Of a stretch of DNA of 64,000 nt, positions 42,409 through 51,442 are shown in pieces. The first letter of the stretch is position 1, and every line of letters starts with the position of its first letter. The translations under genes were made by a program, and so were the position numbers. The stretch comes from Atopobium sp. oral taxon 199 str. F0494 (GTDB taxonomy: Bacteria; Actinomycetota; Coriobacteriia; Coriobacteriales; Atopobiaceae), in assembly GCF_000411555.1 (NCBI RefSeq), contig NZ_KE150486.1, positions 310,001 to 374,000 of the forward strand. Direction: 5' to 3'. The notes under the pieces are model-generated. The model ran no database searches. It worked only from the letters and a program-made list of their open reading frames with translations, and was not told the DNA's origin.

Positions 42409-43449
42409 ATGTCTATCTTCGATTCGCTCTTCGGAGAATATGGCGGAGACCTCGCAATTGATTTGGGAACCGCAAACACCTTGGTTGCTGTGCGCGGTCA
42501 GGGTATTGTCATCAATGAGCCTTCCGTTGTCGCTATCGACAAGAGCGAGAGCCGCGTTTTAGCGGTCGGAGCAGACGCGAAGCGCATGATTGGCCGTACT
42601 CCCGGCTCCATTATTGCTGAGCGTCCGCTCAAAGACGGCGTCATTGCTGACTTTGACGTGACCGAAGTCATGCTGCGCTACTTCATTGAAAAAGCTCGCG
42701 AACGCAAGTATCCGTGGTCTCCGCGGCCGCGCGTCGTGGTATGTGTTCCCTCAGGGGTCACATCTGTCGAGAAGCGCGCGGTATTTGAAGCTACTATTCA
42801 GGCCGGAGCGCGCCAGGCGTATCTCATAGAAGAGCCTATGGCGGCGGCAATCGGAGCTGACCTTCCTATTGAAGATCCTACCGGATCCATGGTAGTTGAT
42901 ATCGGCGGCGGTACCACTGAGGTCGCTGTTATTTCCATGGGCGGCATCGTGGTGTCTCAGTCGATTCGTACCGCTGGCGACGAGTTTGATCAGACCATTC
43001 TTGAGCATGTTCGTGACGCGTACAATCTTTCAATTGGAGAGCGCACGGCCGAAGATATTAAAATCAAGGTTGGTTCCGCGGCTCCGCTCGCCGAAGAGCT
43101 TGATGTTGAGGTCAATGGCCGCGATGTCATGAGCGGGCTTCCCAAGACCGTGCGCATTGAATCGGAAGAGATTCGTCGCGCGCTTGATCGTCCGCTCGAT
43201 GAAGTTACCAAGGCCGTCAAAGACGCGCTGGACGTGACGCCTCCAGATCTTGCTTCAGATCTTATGTACTACGGTATTTTGCTTACCGGCGGCGGCGGTC
43301 TGCTTCGCGGTCTTGACCAGCGGCTGCGCGAGGAAACGGGCGTTCCAGTCAACGTTAGTCCGACGGCGCTCGAAAACGTTGTTACGGGATGCGCCAAGGT
43401 TCTTGAAGCCAACGCGCTTTCCGGTGGATTCGTTCAAAGCGCAGGCTAA
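42409..43449 (+). CDS. mreB: rod shape-determining protein MreB
   Basis: An actin-like ATPase that forms membrane filaments and guides lateral cell-wall synthesis. ATG 42409 gives 346 residues: GGDLAIDLGTANTLVAVRGQGIV is phosphate loop 1, near residue 10. VVCVPSGVTSVEKRAVFEA follows near 105, then the phosphate 2 region MVVDIGGGTTEVAVIS near 160 and ILLTGGGGLLRGLD near 290. It is complete and leads the mreB-mreC-mreD-PBP2-rodA group. Upstream, a GC-rich palindrome (GCCCCG and CGGGGC, 42312-42329) and a TACACT hexamer may belong to its control region. Confidence 0.96.
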   Translation: MSIFDSLFGEYGGDLAIDLGTANTLVAVRGQGIVINEPSVVAIDKSESRVLAVGADAKRMIGRTPGSIIAERPLKDGVIADFDVTEVMLRYFIEKARERKYPWSPRPRVVVCVPSGVTSVEKRAVFEATIQAGARQAYLIEEPMAAAIGADLPIEDPTGSMVVDIGGGTTEVAVISMGGIVVSQSIRTAGDEFDQTILEHVRDAYNLSIGERTAEDIKIKVGSAAPLAEELDVEVNGRDVMSGLPKTVRIESEEIRRALDRPLDEVTKAVKDALDVTPPDLASDLMYYGILLTGGGGLLRGLDQRLREETGVPVNVSPTALENVVTGCAKVLEANALSGGFVQSAG

Positions 43450-43454
43450 TAAGG

Positions 43455-44579
43455 ATGCCACTTACAAACGGGACAAGGGGTTTCTCGTCCAGTCTCAACG
43501 AAAATAGCAATAAGCACACCGGCGGCAGAACATTTATCATCCTTACGATACTTTCTGCCGTCCTTTTAACCGCAGGTGTCCACATGGGCGAAGGCGGACC
43601 TTTCGCCGCGATACGCGGCGGCTTTGCCACTATTACGATGCCTATTCGTCTGATGGGTTCGGCTTTTTCGGCGCCGTTTCAAGGGATCGGCAACGTGTTT
43701 TCCAACCTTACGGCTAGCCAGGAAACGCTTACGCAGCTGAAAGAGGAAAACGAGCAGCTTCGTTCCCGCAACGCTGAGCTTGAGGAAGCCAATACGTCCG
43801 CGCAGCGGCTGCAGGGGCTTCTCGACCTTCGCGATACTTACAATCTCCAGGCGACCGGCGCGCGCGTAATTTCCGGTTCGAGCGATTCATGGAGTTCGAC
43901 CGTTACCATCGACAAAGGTACGACCTCCGGCCTCGCGGTTGGCATGCCGGTAACCGACAGCTCGGCCGCTATCGGCCAGATTATCGCCGCGGGTCCAACG
44001 ACGTCGACGGTGCGCCTTATTACCGATGAGCATTCCGGCGTCGCGGCTATGGTGCAGTCCAGCCGCGCTCAAGGCATGTTGATGGGTTCGGCATCAGGCC
44101 AGCTGACGCTCAATCAGGTGCGTACTGACCAAACGGTTAAGGTAGGAGATACCGTTGTCGCAAGCGGTCTTGGTGGCGTGTTCCCCAAGGGACTTCCGCT
44201 GGGCAAGGTCACGAGCGTTGAAACCAATCCGGGGGCGCTGTACTACACCATCGTTGTTGAGCCGCTCGGTCATGTGACCAACAATGAAGAGGTCATGGTC
44301 ATTACCTCGCTTACGGAAGAGCAGAAGGCGACAGCCTCTGACATCTCCGACGCCGACGCTCAAAACGCCGGCAGCAATTCGTCATCGGGGTCAGATTCTG
44401 GTGACGGTTCGGGCTCGGATGGCAACGACACCAAAAATTCAAGCGATTCTTCAAGTTCTGCGTCGGGAACGGGGCAGAATACGGGTACGACTAGTTCTAA
44501 CGCCGACGCAAACGGAAACACGTCCGTTTCGCCGTCAACGAACAGCGAACGGCATAGCGAGACAGGCCGGACGGATTAA
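43455..44579 (+). CDS. mreC: rod shape-determining protein MreC
   Basis: A 374-residue MreC. One transmembrane helix at about residues 25-45 (TFIILTILSAVLLTAGVHMG) is followed by a coiled coil, LKEENEQLRSRNAELEEANTS, near 95. Then comes the double beta-barrel periplasm-side domain with DSWSSTVTIDKGTTSGLAVGMPV and GDTVVASGLGGVFPKGLPLGKV. The last 80 residues are an unusually long Ser/Gly/Asn/Asp-rich tail that is not in the standard family and is probably disordered at the cell surface. It starts 5 bases after mreB. Confidence 0.94.
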   Translation: MPLTNGTRGFSSSLNENSNKHTGGRTFIILTILSAVLLTAGVHMGEGGPFAAIRGGFATITMPIRLMGSAFSAPFQGIGNVFSNLTASQETLTQLKEENEQLRSRNAELEEANTSAQRLQGLLDLRDTYNLQATGARVISGSSDSWSSTVTIDKGTTSGLAVGMPVTDSSAAIGQIIAAGPTTSTVRLITDEHSGVAAMVQSSRAQGMLMGSASGQLTLNQVRTDQTVKVGDTVVASGLGGVFPKGLPLGKVTSVETNPGALYYTIVVEPLGHVTNNEEVMVITSLTEEQKATASDISDADAQNAGSNSSSGSDSGDGSGSDGNDTKNSSDSSSSASGTGQNTGTTSSNADANGNTSVSPSTNSERHSETGRTD

Positions 44580-44588
44580 GGAGGGGAC

Positions 44589-45149
44589 ATGCAGGTAGCT
44601 GACAGAAATAAAGAGCTGCGCACCACGGCACTGCTCGCCATCGTGTGTCTGATTCTCCAGCTTGCCCTGGCTCCGAATATCTCGCTGGCGCAGGGTCATA
44701 TCAATTTCGCTTTGATTTTTGCGGCGCTCATGGCGCTGAAGGTAGGCGGGAGAACTGGAACAATCTGCGGATTTTGCGCCGGACTTCTGTATGACCTGTC
44801 TTCAACGAGCCCTGTTGGTCTTATGGCGCTGCTTCTGACGGTGATGTCGTATATCCTTGGGCGAGAAGTGCGTGACCGCCTGGCAGGTCATTTTGGCCCT
44901 TCAATGGGGCAGATGGCAATAACTATCAGCATCGTGTCCGTTCTGCAGCAAGTATTTGCCTCCATTTTAGGGCAAAGCTCCAGCTTCCTAGGGTCTTTTG
45001 GTTTCATCGCCGTACCGACAATCGCGCTGACGCTGCTTGCGTCTTTACCCTTTGTGTACAGGTATTCACGCCAACAAGTTTCACATGCTTCTCTCGGCGG
45101 CGAGCGCGCGTTTCGCGGCGCAAAGCGTGCAGCGAAACATTTGAGGTAA
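44589..45149 (+). CDS. mreD: rod shape-determining protein MreD
   Basis: A 186-residue membrane protein with about five hydrophobic helices, starting LRTTALLAIVCLILQLALAP. The central segment LKVGGRTGTICGFCAGLLYDLSSTSPVGLMAL has the G-x-x-x-G-L-x-x-D-x-x-S signature of MreD. AGGAGGGGAC precedes ATG 44589, ten bases after mreC. It links MreC with PBP2 and RodA in the elongation complex. The C-terminus is a basic cytoplasmic tail with Lys and Arg. Confidence 0.9.
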   Translation: MQVADRNKELRTTALLAIVCLILQLALAPNISLAQGHINFALIFAALMALKVGGRTGTICGFCAGLLYDLSSTSPVGLMALLLTVMSYILGREVRDRLAGHFGPSMGQMAITISIVSVLQQVFASILGQSSSFLGSFGFIAVPTIALTLLASLPFVYRYSRQQVSHASLGGERAFRGAKRAAKHLR

Positions 45150-45155
45150 ATCGCT

Positions 45156-47165
45156 ATGGATTTGACGCTGGTTATTGTGGCAGTCTGTGTTCTGGCTGCT
45201 ATTGGACTCATTATCATCTATCTGGTGTTCGGAAGAAAGAATTCTCCGTTCAAGTTTGATATCGGCGGAGGCTCCCCGCGGGCTTCCGGCGGCGCGGACG
45301 CTTCTCCCGAAAAAACACTCTCTTCTCGGCTTGTTGGCTTGAGCGTGGCGGTTGGCGCGGTCTTTACCGCCTTATTTGCTCGCCTGTGGTCTATGCAGCT
45401 GGTATCAAGCGATGAATATCAAAAGCAGGCGGACAGTAACCGCACCCGTACGGTTACCACCGCGGCGCCGCGTGGCCGTATTTTGGATCGCAACGGCGTA
45501 GAGATTGTTACCAATCGTCCCAGTCCGGCGGTTGTGGCGAAGTCTGACGTATCTGAAGATGACGTAGAAATGCAGGTGCTTGCCAACCTCTTGGGCATGC
45601 CAAAGCGCGCGGTCTACCGCAAGATTATTGATACCTCTGAAGGCGCGCAGAGCCTTCGCACGGTAGCCGTTGACGTATCCCGCCGTGTCATCGCCGCTAT
45701 CTACGCGCATCCCGGTGTTTTTGATGGTGTCAGCATTGAAGAGCGTACTCAGCGCTTCTATCCCAACGGAACGCTTGCGGCTCATGTGGTGGGATATACC
45801 GGCACCGTAACGCAAGAGCAGCTTGAAAACAGCAAGACTGCTGACGGCGGGTTCGTTTATGCCCATGGAGACATTGTGGGGCAAACGGGCGTGGAGCTGC
45901 AGTATGAATCGGCGCTGCAGGGCGTTCGTGGCGAGCAGACCGTCTACGTTGACGCAAGCGGAAAAGTGCTTGATCACAGTACGTCAATCGAAGCTCAAAG
46001 CGGCTCGGACGTTGTTTTAACCATTGATGCGAAGGTGCAAAAGGCGGCGGAGGACGCGCTGGTCGACGCTATCAAGGTGTCTCGCGCGGCAGGCTTTATG
46101 GGCAAGGCAGCGTCCGTTGTCGCTCTTGACGTGACCAACGGTGAAGTCATTGCCATGGCAAGCTATCCGACCTTCTCGCCAAGCGTATTTGTCGGTGGTA
46201 TCGCTTCGTCTGACTGGGAAAACCTTCAATCTGAAGACGCCAATTATCCGCTTATGAACCGCGTTATCGCAGGTCAGTATCCTTCCGGTTCTGTTATCAA
46301 AGCGCTGACGACCTTCGCCGGCCTCGATTACGGCGTTTGCACGCCTGAATCCTCATGGTACTGCACGGGGTTTTGGACGGGATTTGGCGAAGAATACGGC
46401 ATGCACTGCTGGAAACTTTCCGGTCACGGTACGGTGAACCTGGTTACCGGCATCATTAACTCGTGTGACATTGTCTTTTACGAGATAGGCAAGGGTTTCT
46501 TTTACAACAAGGAGCACCCCGAAGGTATGCAGGAGGTCTTCCGCAAGTTTGGTCTTGGGGCGCTTTCAGGCATTGACCTTCCTGAAGAGGCGTCCGGCAG
46601 AGTTCCCGATGCCAAGTGGAAGTGGGATTATTTTTCCGATTCGCCCGACGATTCGCGCGCGTGGCAGGGTGGCGACAACTGCAACCTGTCCATTGGACAG
46701 GGCGATCTTCTCGTCACCTGCCTGCAGATGGCAAACGCTTACGCCGGCGTCGCCACGCGGGGCCAGATTTGGAAGCCGCATGTGCTGAAGAGTATCAACG
46801 CCCGCTCAGGCAACGGGTCTGTTATCGAGTACAAAAACAAAATTATCATTGAATGCGAGGAGTCGGAGTCCAACTACGATATTGTGAGCCGCGGTCTTCA
46901 CGGCATGGTCTATGAGGAAGACCCCGCGTATGCGGCGCACTGGACCAACTTGGATGTGCAGGTCAACGGCAAGACGGGCACGGCGCAGCAGATTACCGTA
47001 GGCGATCCGGTCGGCTGGTTTGTGGGTTATGCGCCTGCCGACAATCCCAAATACTGCATCTGCGCAAACGTTGACTGCGCTCCTTCGGGCGCTGGCTCTG
47101 CAATGTATGTCGTTCGCGATGTTTTTGGCGCTATCTACGGCCAAAAAGATACGGTTTCGCGATAG
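45156..47165 (+). CDS. mrdA: penicillin-binding protein 2 (class B transpeptidase)
   Basis: A 669-residue monofunctional transpeptidase for cell elongation. The N-terminal helix is LTLVIVAVCVLAAIGLIIIYL; a second hydrophobic segment near residue 70 (VGLSVAVGAVFTALFARLW) begins the classic class B domain, followed by PRGRILDRNGVEIVTNRPS. Transpeptidase motifs: SxxK as SGSVIK near 378, SxN region as NSCDIVFYE near 440 and KTGTAQQ near 610. It sits between mreD and rodA. The extra N-terminal helix before the usual one is uncommon. Confidence 0.95.
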   Translation: MDLTLVIVAVCVLAAIGLIIIYLVFGRKNSPFKFDIGGGSPRASGGADASPEKTLSSRLVGLSVAVGAVFTALFARLWSMQLVSSDEYQKQADSNRTRTVTTAAPRGRILDRNGVEIVTNRPSPAVVAKSDVSEDDVEMQVLANLLGMPKRAVYRKIIDTSEGAQSLRTVAVDVSRRVIAAIYAHPGVFDGVSIEERTQRFYPNGTLAAHVVGYTGTVTQEQLENSKTADGGFVYAHGDIVGQTGVELQYESALQGVRGEQTVYVDASGKVLDHSTSIEAQSGSDVVLTIDAKVQKAAEDALVDAIKVSRAAGFMGKAASVVALDVTNGEVIAMASYPTFSPSVFVGGIASSDWENLQSEDANYPLMNRVIAGQYPSGSVIKALTTFAGLDYGVCTPESSWYCTGFWTGFGEEYGMHCWKLSGHGTVNLVTGIINSCDIVFYEIGKGFFYNKEHPEGMQEVFRKFGLGALSGIDLPEEASGRVPDAKWKWDYFSDSPDDSRAWQGGDNCNLSIGQGDLLVTCLQMANAYAGVATRGQIWKPHVLKSINARSGNGSVIEYKNKIIIECEESESNYDIVSRGLHGMVYEEDPAYAAHWTNLDVQVNGKTGTAQQITVGDPVGWFVGYAPADNPKYCICANVDCAPSGAGSAMYVVRDVFGAIYGQKDTVSR

Positions 47166-47179
47166 GAGGCGAGAAGAAC

Positions 47180-48406
47180 ATGGCGTTGGACACATCTGCC
47201 GTCACCAAACAGCGAGGTTTTTCTCGCTTCAGACGCACGAACACGCCCAAAGGGCTGACCGTCAACGGTAAAAAATCAGACGGCAAGCGCGATATCTTGG
47301 GCAATCTCTATCTGCCGCAGCTGATACCCGCATGCCTGCTTATTCTTATCGGTATCGTGGTCATCTATACGGCGTCGCTAAATATCGCGGAGGCGAGCTT
47401 TCCCCGCCACCTTGCAGGTATTGCTATCGGCGCGGTACTTGCTGCCCTCATTTGGCATTATGACTACCGCGGCCTGGCGAACATGTCGACGTTTTTGCTG
47501 ATAGCAGTTTCAATTTTGATGATTATGCCGCGCATACCAGGGCTGGGCGTATCCATAAAAGGCATGACTGGCTGGGTGAAGATTCCCTTCATACCCCTGC
47601 GTTTTCAGCCTTCGGAGGTCGGCAAGATTGGACTTATTTTCCTCATGGCCGCCGTGGGCGCTGAGTACCACGGCAAAGTGGAAACCTTGAAGGATTACGT
47701 AAAGCTCTGCGGTACGCTGCTCATTCCCTTTGGCTGTATTATGCTGCTGCCTGATTTGGGAACCGGCCTCATTCTTTTGGCGATAGGAGCGACCGTCATC
47801 ATTTGCTCGGGTGCCAAAAAAACATGGATTCTCATTACGTTTTCCCTGCTTGTCGCTGTGGTGGCACTGGTGGTAGTGACCTCGCTTATTCCGGGTATCC
47901 CGCATATTCTGAAGGACTACCAGATCAAGCGCCTGGTGGTATTTGTCGACCCGTCCATCGATCCGTCAGGAGACGGGTATAACTTGCAGCAAGCCAAAAT
48001 CGCGGTCGGTTCCGGCGGCCTTTTCGGCAAGGGTCCGGGCAATGCTACGCAGGCAAGCGGCAGGTTTTTACCTGAGGCGCATACCGACTTCGTGTTCGCG
48101 CTCTTTGCCGAGGAGTTTGGCTTTGTCGGCTCTCTTGTGATGCTGGCGCTCTTCGCGTGGATGATCTTCTCGACGATTCTTCTCGCCATGCGCCTTGAAA
48201 ATCCGTTTGCCAAGCTCACTCTTGTGGGTTGCGCCGCCATGTGGACATTTCAAATGCTGCAAAATATTGGCATGTGCATTGGCATTATGCCCATCACCGG
48301 CATTCCACTGCCGTTCATTAGCTTCGGTTCCACATCGATGCTTGCGCAGATGATGTCTGTGGGTGTGGTGCAGTCGGTGTGGCGACATCGTCAGAAGTCC
48401 GCGTAG
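47180..48406 (+). CDS. rodA: SEDS-family glycosyltransferase RodA
   Basis: A 408-residue multi-pass SEDS protein that polymerises lipid II with its partner PBP2. The first 45 residues are basic and cytoplasmic; ten helices follow, from LIPACLLILIGIVVIYTASLNI. Family motifs: GMTGWVKIPFIPLRFQPSEVGKIGLIF near residue 132, the loop LQQAKIAVGSGGLFGKGPG near 270 with LPEAHTDFVFALFAEEFGF, and the end GIMPITGIPLPFISFGSTSMLAQM. ATG 47180 follows AGGAGGCGAGAAGAAC, in which the SD merges with a GCGAGAAG octamer. RodA rather than FtsW is chosen from the mre context. Confidence 0.93.
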   Translation: MALDTSAVTKQRGFSRFRRTNTPKGLTVNGKKSDGKRDILGNLYLPQLIPACLLILIGIVVIYTASLNIAEASFPRHLAGIAIGAVLAALIWHYDYRGLANMSTFLLIAVSILMIMPRIPGLGVSIKGMTGWVKIPFIPLRFQPSEVGKIGLIFLMAAVGAEYHGKVETLKDYVKLCGTLLIPFGCIMLLPDLGTGLILLAIGATVIICSGAKKTWILITFSLLVAVVALVVVTSLIPGIPHILKDYQIKRLVVFVDPSIDPSGDGYNLQQAKIAVGSGGLFGKGPGNATQASGRFLPEAHTDFVFALFAEEFGFVGSLVMLALFAWMIFSTILLAMRLENPFAKLTLVGCAAMWTFQMLQNIGMCIGIMPITGIPLPFISFGSTSMLAQMMSVGVVQSVWRHRQKSA

Positions 48407-48454
48407 TATTGATGCGATACAGGCCGAGTAAAGGCGGCATAGGGGCAGGTGAGT

Positions 48455-49300
48455 ATGGCAGCTTCGATGACAAAGATTGCGGGCTCGCTGGTGAGCGGGC
48501 TTGGGGCGGATTTCGCGCAGATTGAGAGCGTGACTGTTCGCGTATACGTTGACAGGTCTTGCCCAACGTATCTGGCGCAGGCGGTCCGCCAGGCTCTTGT
48601 GCCTGAGCGTGTGAGTGCGCATGTCGAGGTGCTGCCTCTCGCGGCGTCTGAGGCGCAAACTTCAACAGTTCCCGATGCGGCCATTATTGTATCCGGAGGA
48701 AATCTGCTGGTAGGCGAGAAGTGCGCAGAACTTGCCGCATCCGGTATTCCCGTTGCGGTTATCGTTGAGTCGGCTGTTGAGGCGCCGCGCGTTGCTGTTT
48801 CCGCCGAAGCCGCTCTGCGCATCAACATCCTGGCCGGCACTTCGTCTGAAGCTGTGCTTGAGCGTTTAGCCGTATGGCTTGCGTCTGCTACCGAGAAGGG
48901 CGTCTCATGCGCGGCGTCGTTTCCGTTTTGCCGGGAGGCTCTGGTGTCCTCACTGGTTTCCAGATGCGCCGCCACCAATGCCGCAATCGGCGCGGTCTCT
49001 ATGATTCCCGGGTCCGACATGGCGCTGATGACATCCTCGCAGATTCGTCTGGCGCTTGATATCGCGACGGCTTACGGTCTGGATTCCCGCATTGATCGCA
49101 TTCCTGAGCTTGCAGGCGTTGCTTGTGCCGGATTGGCATACCGAAGCGCTGTTCGGAGTCTTGTGGGCGTGGTGCCCGGTTTTGGCTGGCTGCTGAAGGC
49201 GTCCATGGGATATCTTGGGACAAAAGTTACGGCGCGCGGCATTGTAATGCGCATCGAACATATCAAAAAGGAAGAAAATCAGCCACAAGTTGTGGATTAA
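48455..49300 (+). CDS. DUF697 domain protein
   Basis: A protein of 281 residues from ATG 48455; a GTG at 48449 is an alternative start. The N-terminal 150 residues have a Rossmann-like alternation (VTVRVYVDRSCPTY, DAAIIVSGGNLLVG, IPVAVIVESAV) but no P-loop. The C-terminal 120 residues match DUF697: REALVSSLVSRCAATNAAIGAVSMIPGSDMALMTSSQIRLALDIA (key positions, not contiguous function), with GxxPGFGWLLKASMGYLGT and two weak membrane segments. DUF697 proteins often contain GTPase domains; here that part looks degenerate. It follows rodA by 48 bases and may share the transcript. Function unknown. Confidence 0.72.
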   Translation: MAASMTKIAGSLVSGLGADFAQIESVTVRVYVDRSCPTYLAQAVRQALVPERVSAHVEVLPLAASEAQTSTVPDAAIIVSGGNLLVGEKCAELAASGIPVAVIVESAVEAPRVAVSAEAALRINILAGTSSEAVLERLAVWLASATEKGVSCAASFPFCREALVSSLVSRCAATNAAIGAVSMIPGSDMALMTSSQIRLALDIATAYGLDSRIDRIPELAGVACAGLAYRSAVRSLVGVVPGFGWLLKASMGYLGTKVTARGIVMRIEHIKKEENQPQVVD

Positions 49301-49481
49301 TCTGGTAATTTGAGATTCTTATGGTAGACTGTTTCGAGCTGTGTTTCTCGCCGAGGGACATGGGGCGCCGACAGTTTCCCGCGTGCGCCACAGGTTACGG
49401 CGTTGGATACCTTTGCTCGGGTTCCAGAAACCGGTCTCATTGATAATCGTTGCACGTTTTCAGCAATGAAGGGTTACACAC
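49301..49481 (+). promoter_or_regulatory. rplU promoter and leader region
   Basis: About 180 bases separate the DUF697 gene from rplU. The stretch contains GGCGCCGACAG and GCGCCACAGG blocks that could pair. I see no convincing consensus promoter or terminator, and no named L21 leader that I can confirm. The ribosomal protein genes that follow probably start here. Confidence 0.35.
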
Positions 49482-49832
49482 ATGTACGCAATCGTAGCAA
49501 CTGGTGGCAAGCAGTATAAGGTTGCCAAAGATGACATTATCGCTGTCGAGAAGCTTGACGCGCAGCCTGGCGACAAGGTCAAGCTTGACGTTCTCATGCT
49601 TAATGACGGCAAGAAGACCATTGTCAATCCGTCTGACCTCTCTTCTAAGAAGGTCACCTGCGAGGTTCTTGAGCAGTTCAAGGATAAAAAAGTCCTTGTT
49701 TTCAAGCTCCACAAGCGCAAGCGCTACCACCGTACCAACGGACATCGTCAGCAGCTTACCAAGCTGAAGGTCACTTCTCTTCCGACCACGCGCAAGGCTG
49801 CGTCTAAGGCATCCGACGAATCAGCCGAGTAA
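49482..49832 (+). CDS. rplU: 50S ribosomal protein L21
   Basis: Starts MYAIVATGGKQYKV, the L21 N-terminus, and continues with EKLDAQPGDKVKLDVLML and FKLHKRKRYHRTNGHRQQLTKLKV, the RNA-binding end with KRKRYHRTNGHR. At 116 residues it is slightly longer than the usual 103 because of an Ala/Ser/Glu tail (KAASKASDESAE). It precedes rpmA by 94 bases, the conserved order rplU-rpmA, with obgE 4 kb further on instead of adjacent. An ECF transporter has been placed between rpmA and obgE. Confidence 0.97.
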   Translation: MYAIVATGGKQYKVAKDDIIAVEKLDAQPGDKVKLDVLMLNDGKKTIVNPSDLSSKKVTCEVLEQFKDKKVLVFKLHKRKRYHRTNGHRQQLTKLKVTSLPTTRKAASKASDESAE

Positions 49833-49926
49833 CGGCGTTTGGATGTTTGGTTGCATCAGCACCTTCAACTCTTCACGTAAGCGGCTTTCAACGTTTCAGA
49901 TTATTTTAAGATAGGCAGGTAGCACT

Positions 49927-50181
49927 ATGGCACACAAGAAAGGTCTCGGTTCGTCCCGTAACGGCCGCGATTCTCAGGCGCAGCGCCTGGGTACCAAAAT
50001 TTACGGTGGCCAGGCCATCAAGGCTGGTCAGATTATTGTTCGTCAGCGCGGCACCCACATTACCCCCGGCGTTAACGTCGGCCGCGGCAAGGACGATACG
50101 CTTTTCGCGCTCGTTGATGGCGTTGTCGAGTTCAAGCGCGGCGTCAAGCATGTCGTCAACGTCATTGAGGCGCAGGCGTAA
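49927..50181 (+). CDS. rpmA: 50S ribosomal protein L27
   Basis: An 84-residue L27: [29 protein letters not shown] and [25 protein letters not shown] are the family blocks (listed by their ends: residues 1-29 and 38-62). The N-terminus reaches the peptidyl transferase centre and here starts directly with MAHKKG, without the cleavable extension seen in many Firmicutes. AGGCAGGTAGC precedes the ATG. A strong terminator follows. Confidence 0.97.
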   Translation: MAHKKGLGSSRNGRDSQAQRLGTKIYGGQAIKAGQIIVRQRGTHITPGVNVGRGKDDTLFALVDGVVEFKRGVKHVVNVIEAQA

Positions 50182-50214
50182 CATAATTGGCAATTCGTTT
50201 GCTGTTGTTTTTGC

Positions 50215-50241
50215 AAGGGGACCCTTCGGGGTCCCTTTTTT
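50215..50241 (+). terminator. intrinsic terminator of the rplU-rpmA operon
   Basis: GGGACCC, a TTCG tetraloop and GGGTCCC form a 7-bp G-C rich stem followed by six T residues. It starts 34 bases after the rpmA stop. This is a textbook Rho-independent terminator. Confidence 0.95.
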
Positions 50242-50453
50242 GGCATAGGGATGCTTGTAGTGTTAGCGCCCTTAAACGCTTCATAGCTCACATCTTCGAA
50301 CGCTTCAACGTTTCAAAGCTGTTTCATGATTGCTTTTTCGAAAACTCCGTGAAGAGGAATTGGTATCCTTGCTCACAGGTTGTAATCGTGTGTTTGAGTT
50401 GCCGACACTGTTTTAGCCGTGTCAGCCTTGTTGTAGAGGAAGGGAGACTATCT

Positions 50454-50558
50454 ATGAGCTCTAATCCAGCAGCAATAAGCTGCGCTTCAGCGACAAACTC
50501 CACTGCAACCGCATCCCGTAAAAACTGGTGGTGGCGTACTCTGTCCCTCTTCGGTTGA
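50454..50558 (+). CDS. Trp-codon leader peptide of an attenuator
   Basis: A 34-residue open frame starts at ATG 50454 behind GAGGAAGGGAG and ends TGA 50556-50558. It contains three consecutive tryptophan codons (TGG TGG TGG, 50526-50534) in RKNWWWRTLSLFG. The rest is Ser/Ala/Thr-rich. It is followed by mutually exclusive RNA pairings and a terminator. This is the layout of ribosome-mediated transcription attenuation: scarce charged tRNA-Trp stalls the ribosome on the Trp codons and allows read-through. The regulated genes are an ECF transporter rather than trp biosynthesis. Too short to score on protein similarity; the call rests on the design. Confidence 0.85.
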   Translation: MSSNPAAISCASATNSTATASRKNWWWRTLSLFG

Positions 50559-50563
50559 CTGTG

Positions 50564-50620
50564 AGTCACTCATGCTGTTTGGCATATGTGAGGGCTCCCG
50601 GAAAGACCGGGGGCTTTTTT
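50564..50620 (+). promoter_or_regulatory. transcription attenuator (antiterminator and terminator)
   Basis: Terminator: GCTCCCGG (50594-50601), loop AAAGA, CCGGGGGC (50607-50614), then six T. Antiterminator: AGTCACTCAT (50564-50573) can pair with ATGTGAGGGCT (50586-50596) with one bulge, which takes up the first bases of the terminator stem. A 1:2 type pairing of GTACTC, just after the Trp codons, with GAGTCAC would block the antiterminator when the ribosome runs through. Folding was done by hand. Confidence 0.8.
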
Positions 50621-50729
50621 ATTGCCGAAATCGCGAGAAAGTATGAAAAGAAAAATGTAAAAGAGAACGCAGCAGAGCAACGCAGGTAACAACGTAATAG
50701 ATAATAAGAAACGCGTGAAAGGAACGCAT

Positions 50730-51314
50730 ATGACAGTCCAAAAGTCTCATCGCAGCCAGAACTTGAACAGCCAAAACCTCAAACAGCCGCGTATTGCGAT
50801 CCAATCAAGTCGACAGGGGGCCCTTGATGTAACATCGCTGGTAACAGTGGCGGTACTCATTGCCGCCGGTCTCATTCTTGATTTGACCGTCGGCAAGGCA
50901 ATCAGCGCGGTGGGCATTGCCCCGGAGTTTGTCATCGCCTCATTTTGCCTAGCGATTCTTTTGCTCAAGCCGAACGCGGTGCAATCGGTTATTATCGGCC
51001 TTATCGCCGGCGCGGTCATTCAAATCACCACCTCGCTTCCTGGAGCCGATTTGGTCGCGGAATCAATCGCCGCGCTCGTGATGTTTGCCTTTACCAAAAG
51101 CGCCTTCGCCGAGAGCAGAATTATGCCCTTTGTAGGATCTTTTATAACGACTGCCGTTTCCGGTCTGATTTTTGCCGCGATTGCCGTTCCCGCCAAACAT
51201 GCCGGTCTTGACCTCTTTCTCGTCATGATTCCCGTAATTTTGTGCACGGCGCTTTTCAACGCTATCGTGGTGCAGGCGCTCGCGGAACCTCTGTCCAAAG
51301 CGACACGCCGCTGA
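50730..51314 (+). CDS. ECF transporter S component, predicted for tryptophan
   Basis: A 194-residue membrane protein; ATG 50730 follows AAAGGA (a GTG at 50715 precedes the SD and is rejected). After a 35-residue polar lead there are about five to six helices, such as SLVTVAVLIAAGLILDLTVG, FVIASFCLAILLLKPN and IIGLIAGAVIQITTSLPGADLVAE, the size and arrangement of ECF S components. EcfA and EcfT genes follow. The only evidence for tryptophan as substrate is the Trp-codon attenuator just upstream, which is strong regulatory context. I cannot confirm membership of the TrpP family. Confidence 0.78.
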   Translation: MTVQKSHRSQNLNSQNLKQPRIAIQSSRQGALDVTSLVTVAVLIAAGLILDLTVGKAISAVGIAPEFVIASFCLAILLLKPNAVQSVIIGLIAGAVIQITTSLPGADLVAESIAALVMFAFTKSAFAESRIMPFVGSFITTAVSGLIFAAIAVPAKHAGLDLFLVMIPVILCTALFNAIVVQALAEPLSKATRR

Positions 51315-51442
51315 TCCGCTTCAAAAAGGCCGCCTTTCGGTGTTCTTTTGACGATTTTTGCTGAACAGCGGACGTTTCTTGTATACACTCGTATATGCCG
51401 TTACATCAAACTTCAATCGTAGCTATGAATGGCGAGAAGAAC

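Noticed and set aside
49301..49481. Riboswitch or named ribosomal-protein leader before rplU
   Set aside because: No conserved core or pairing pattern could be recognised by eye.
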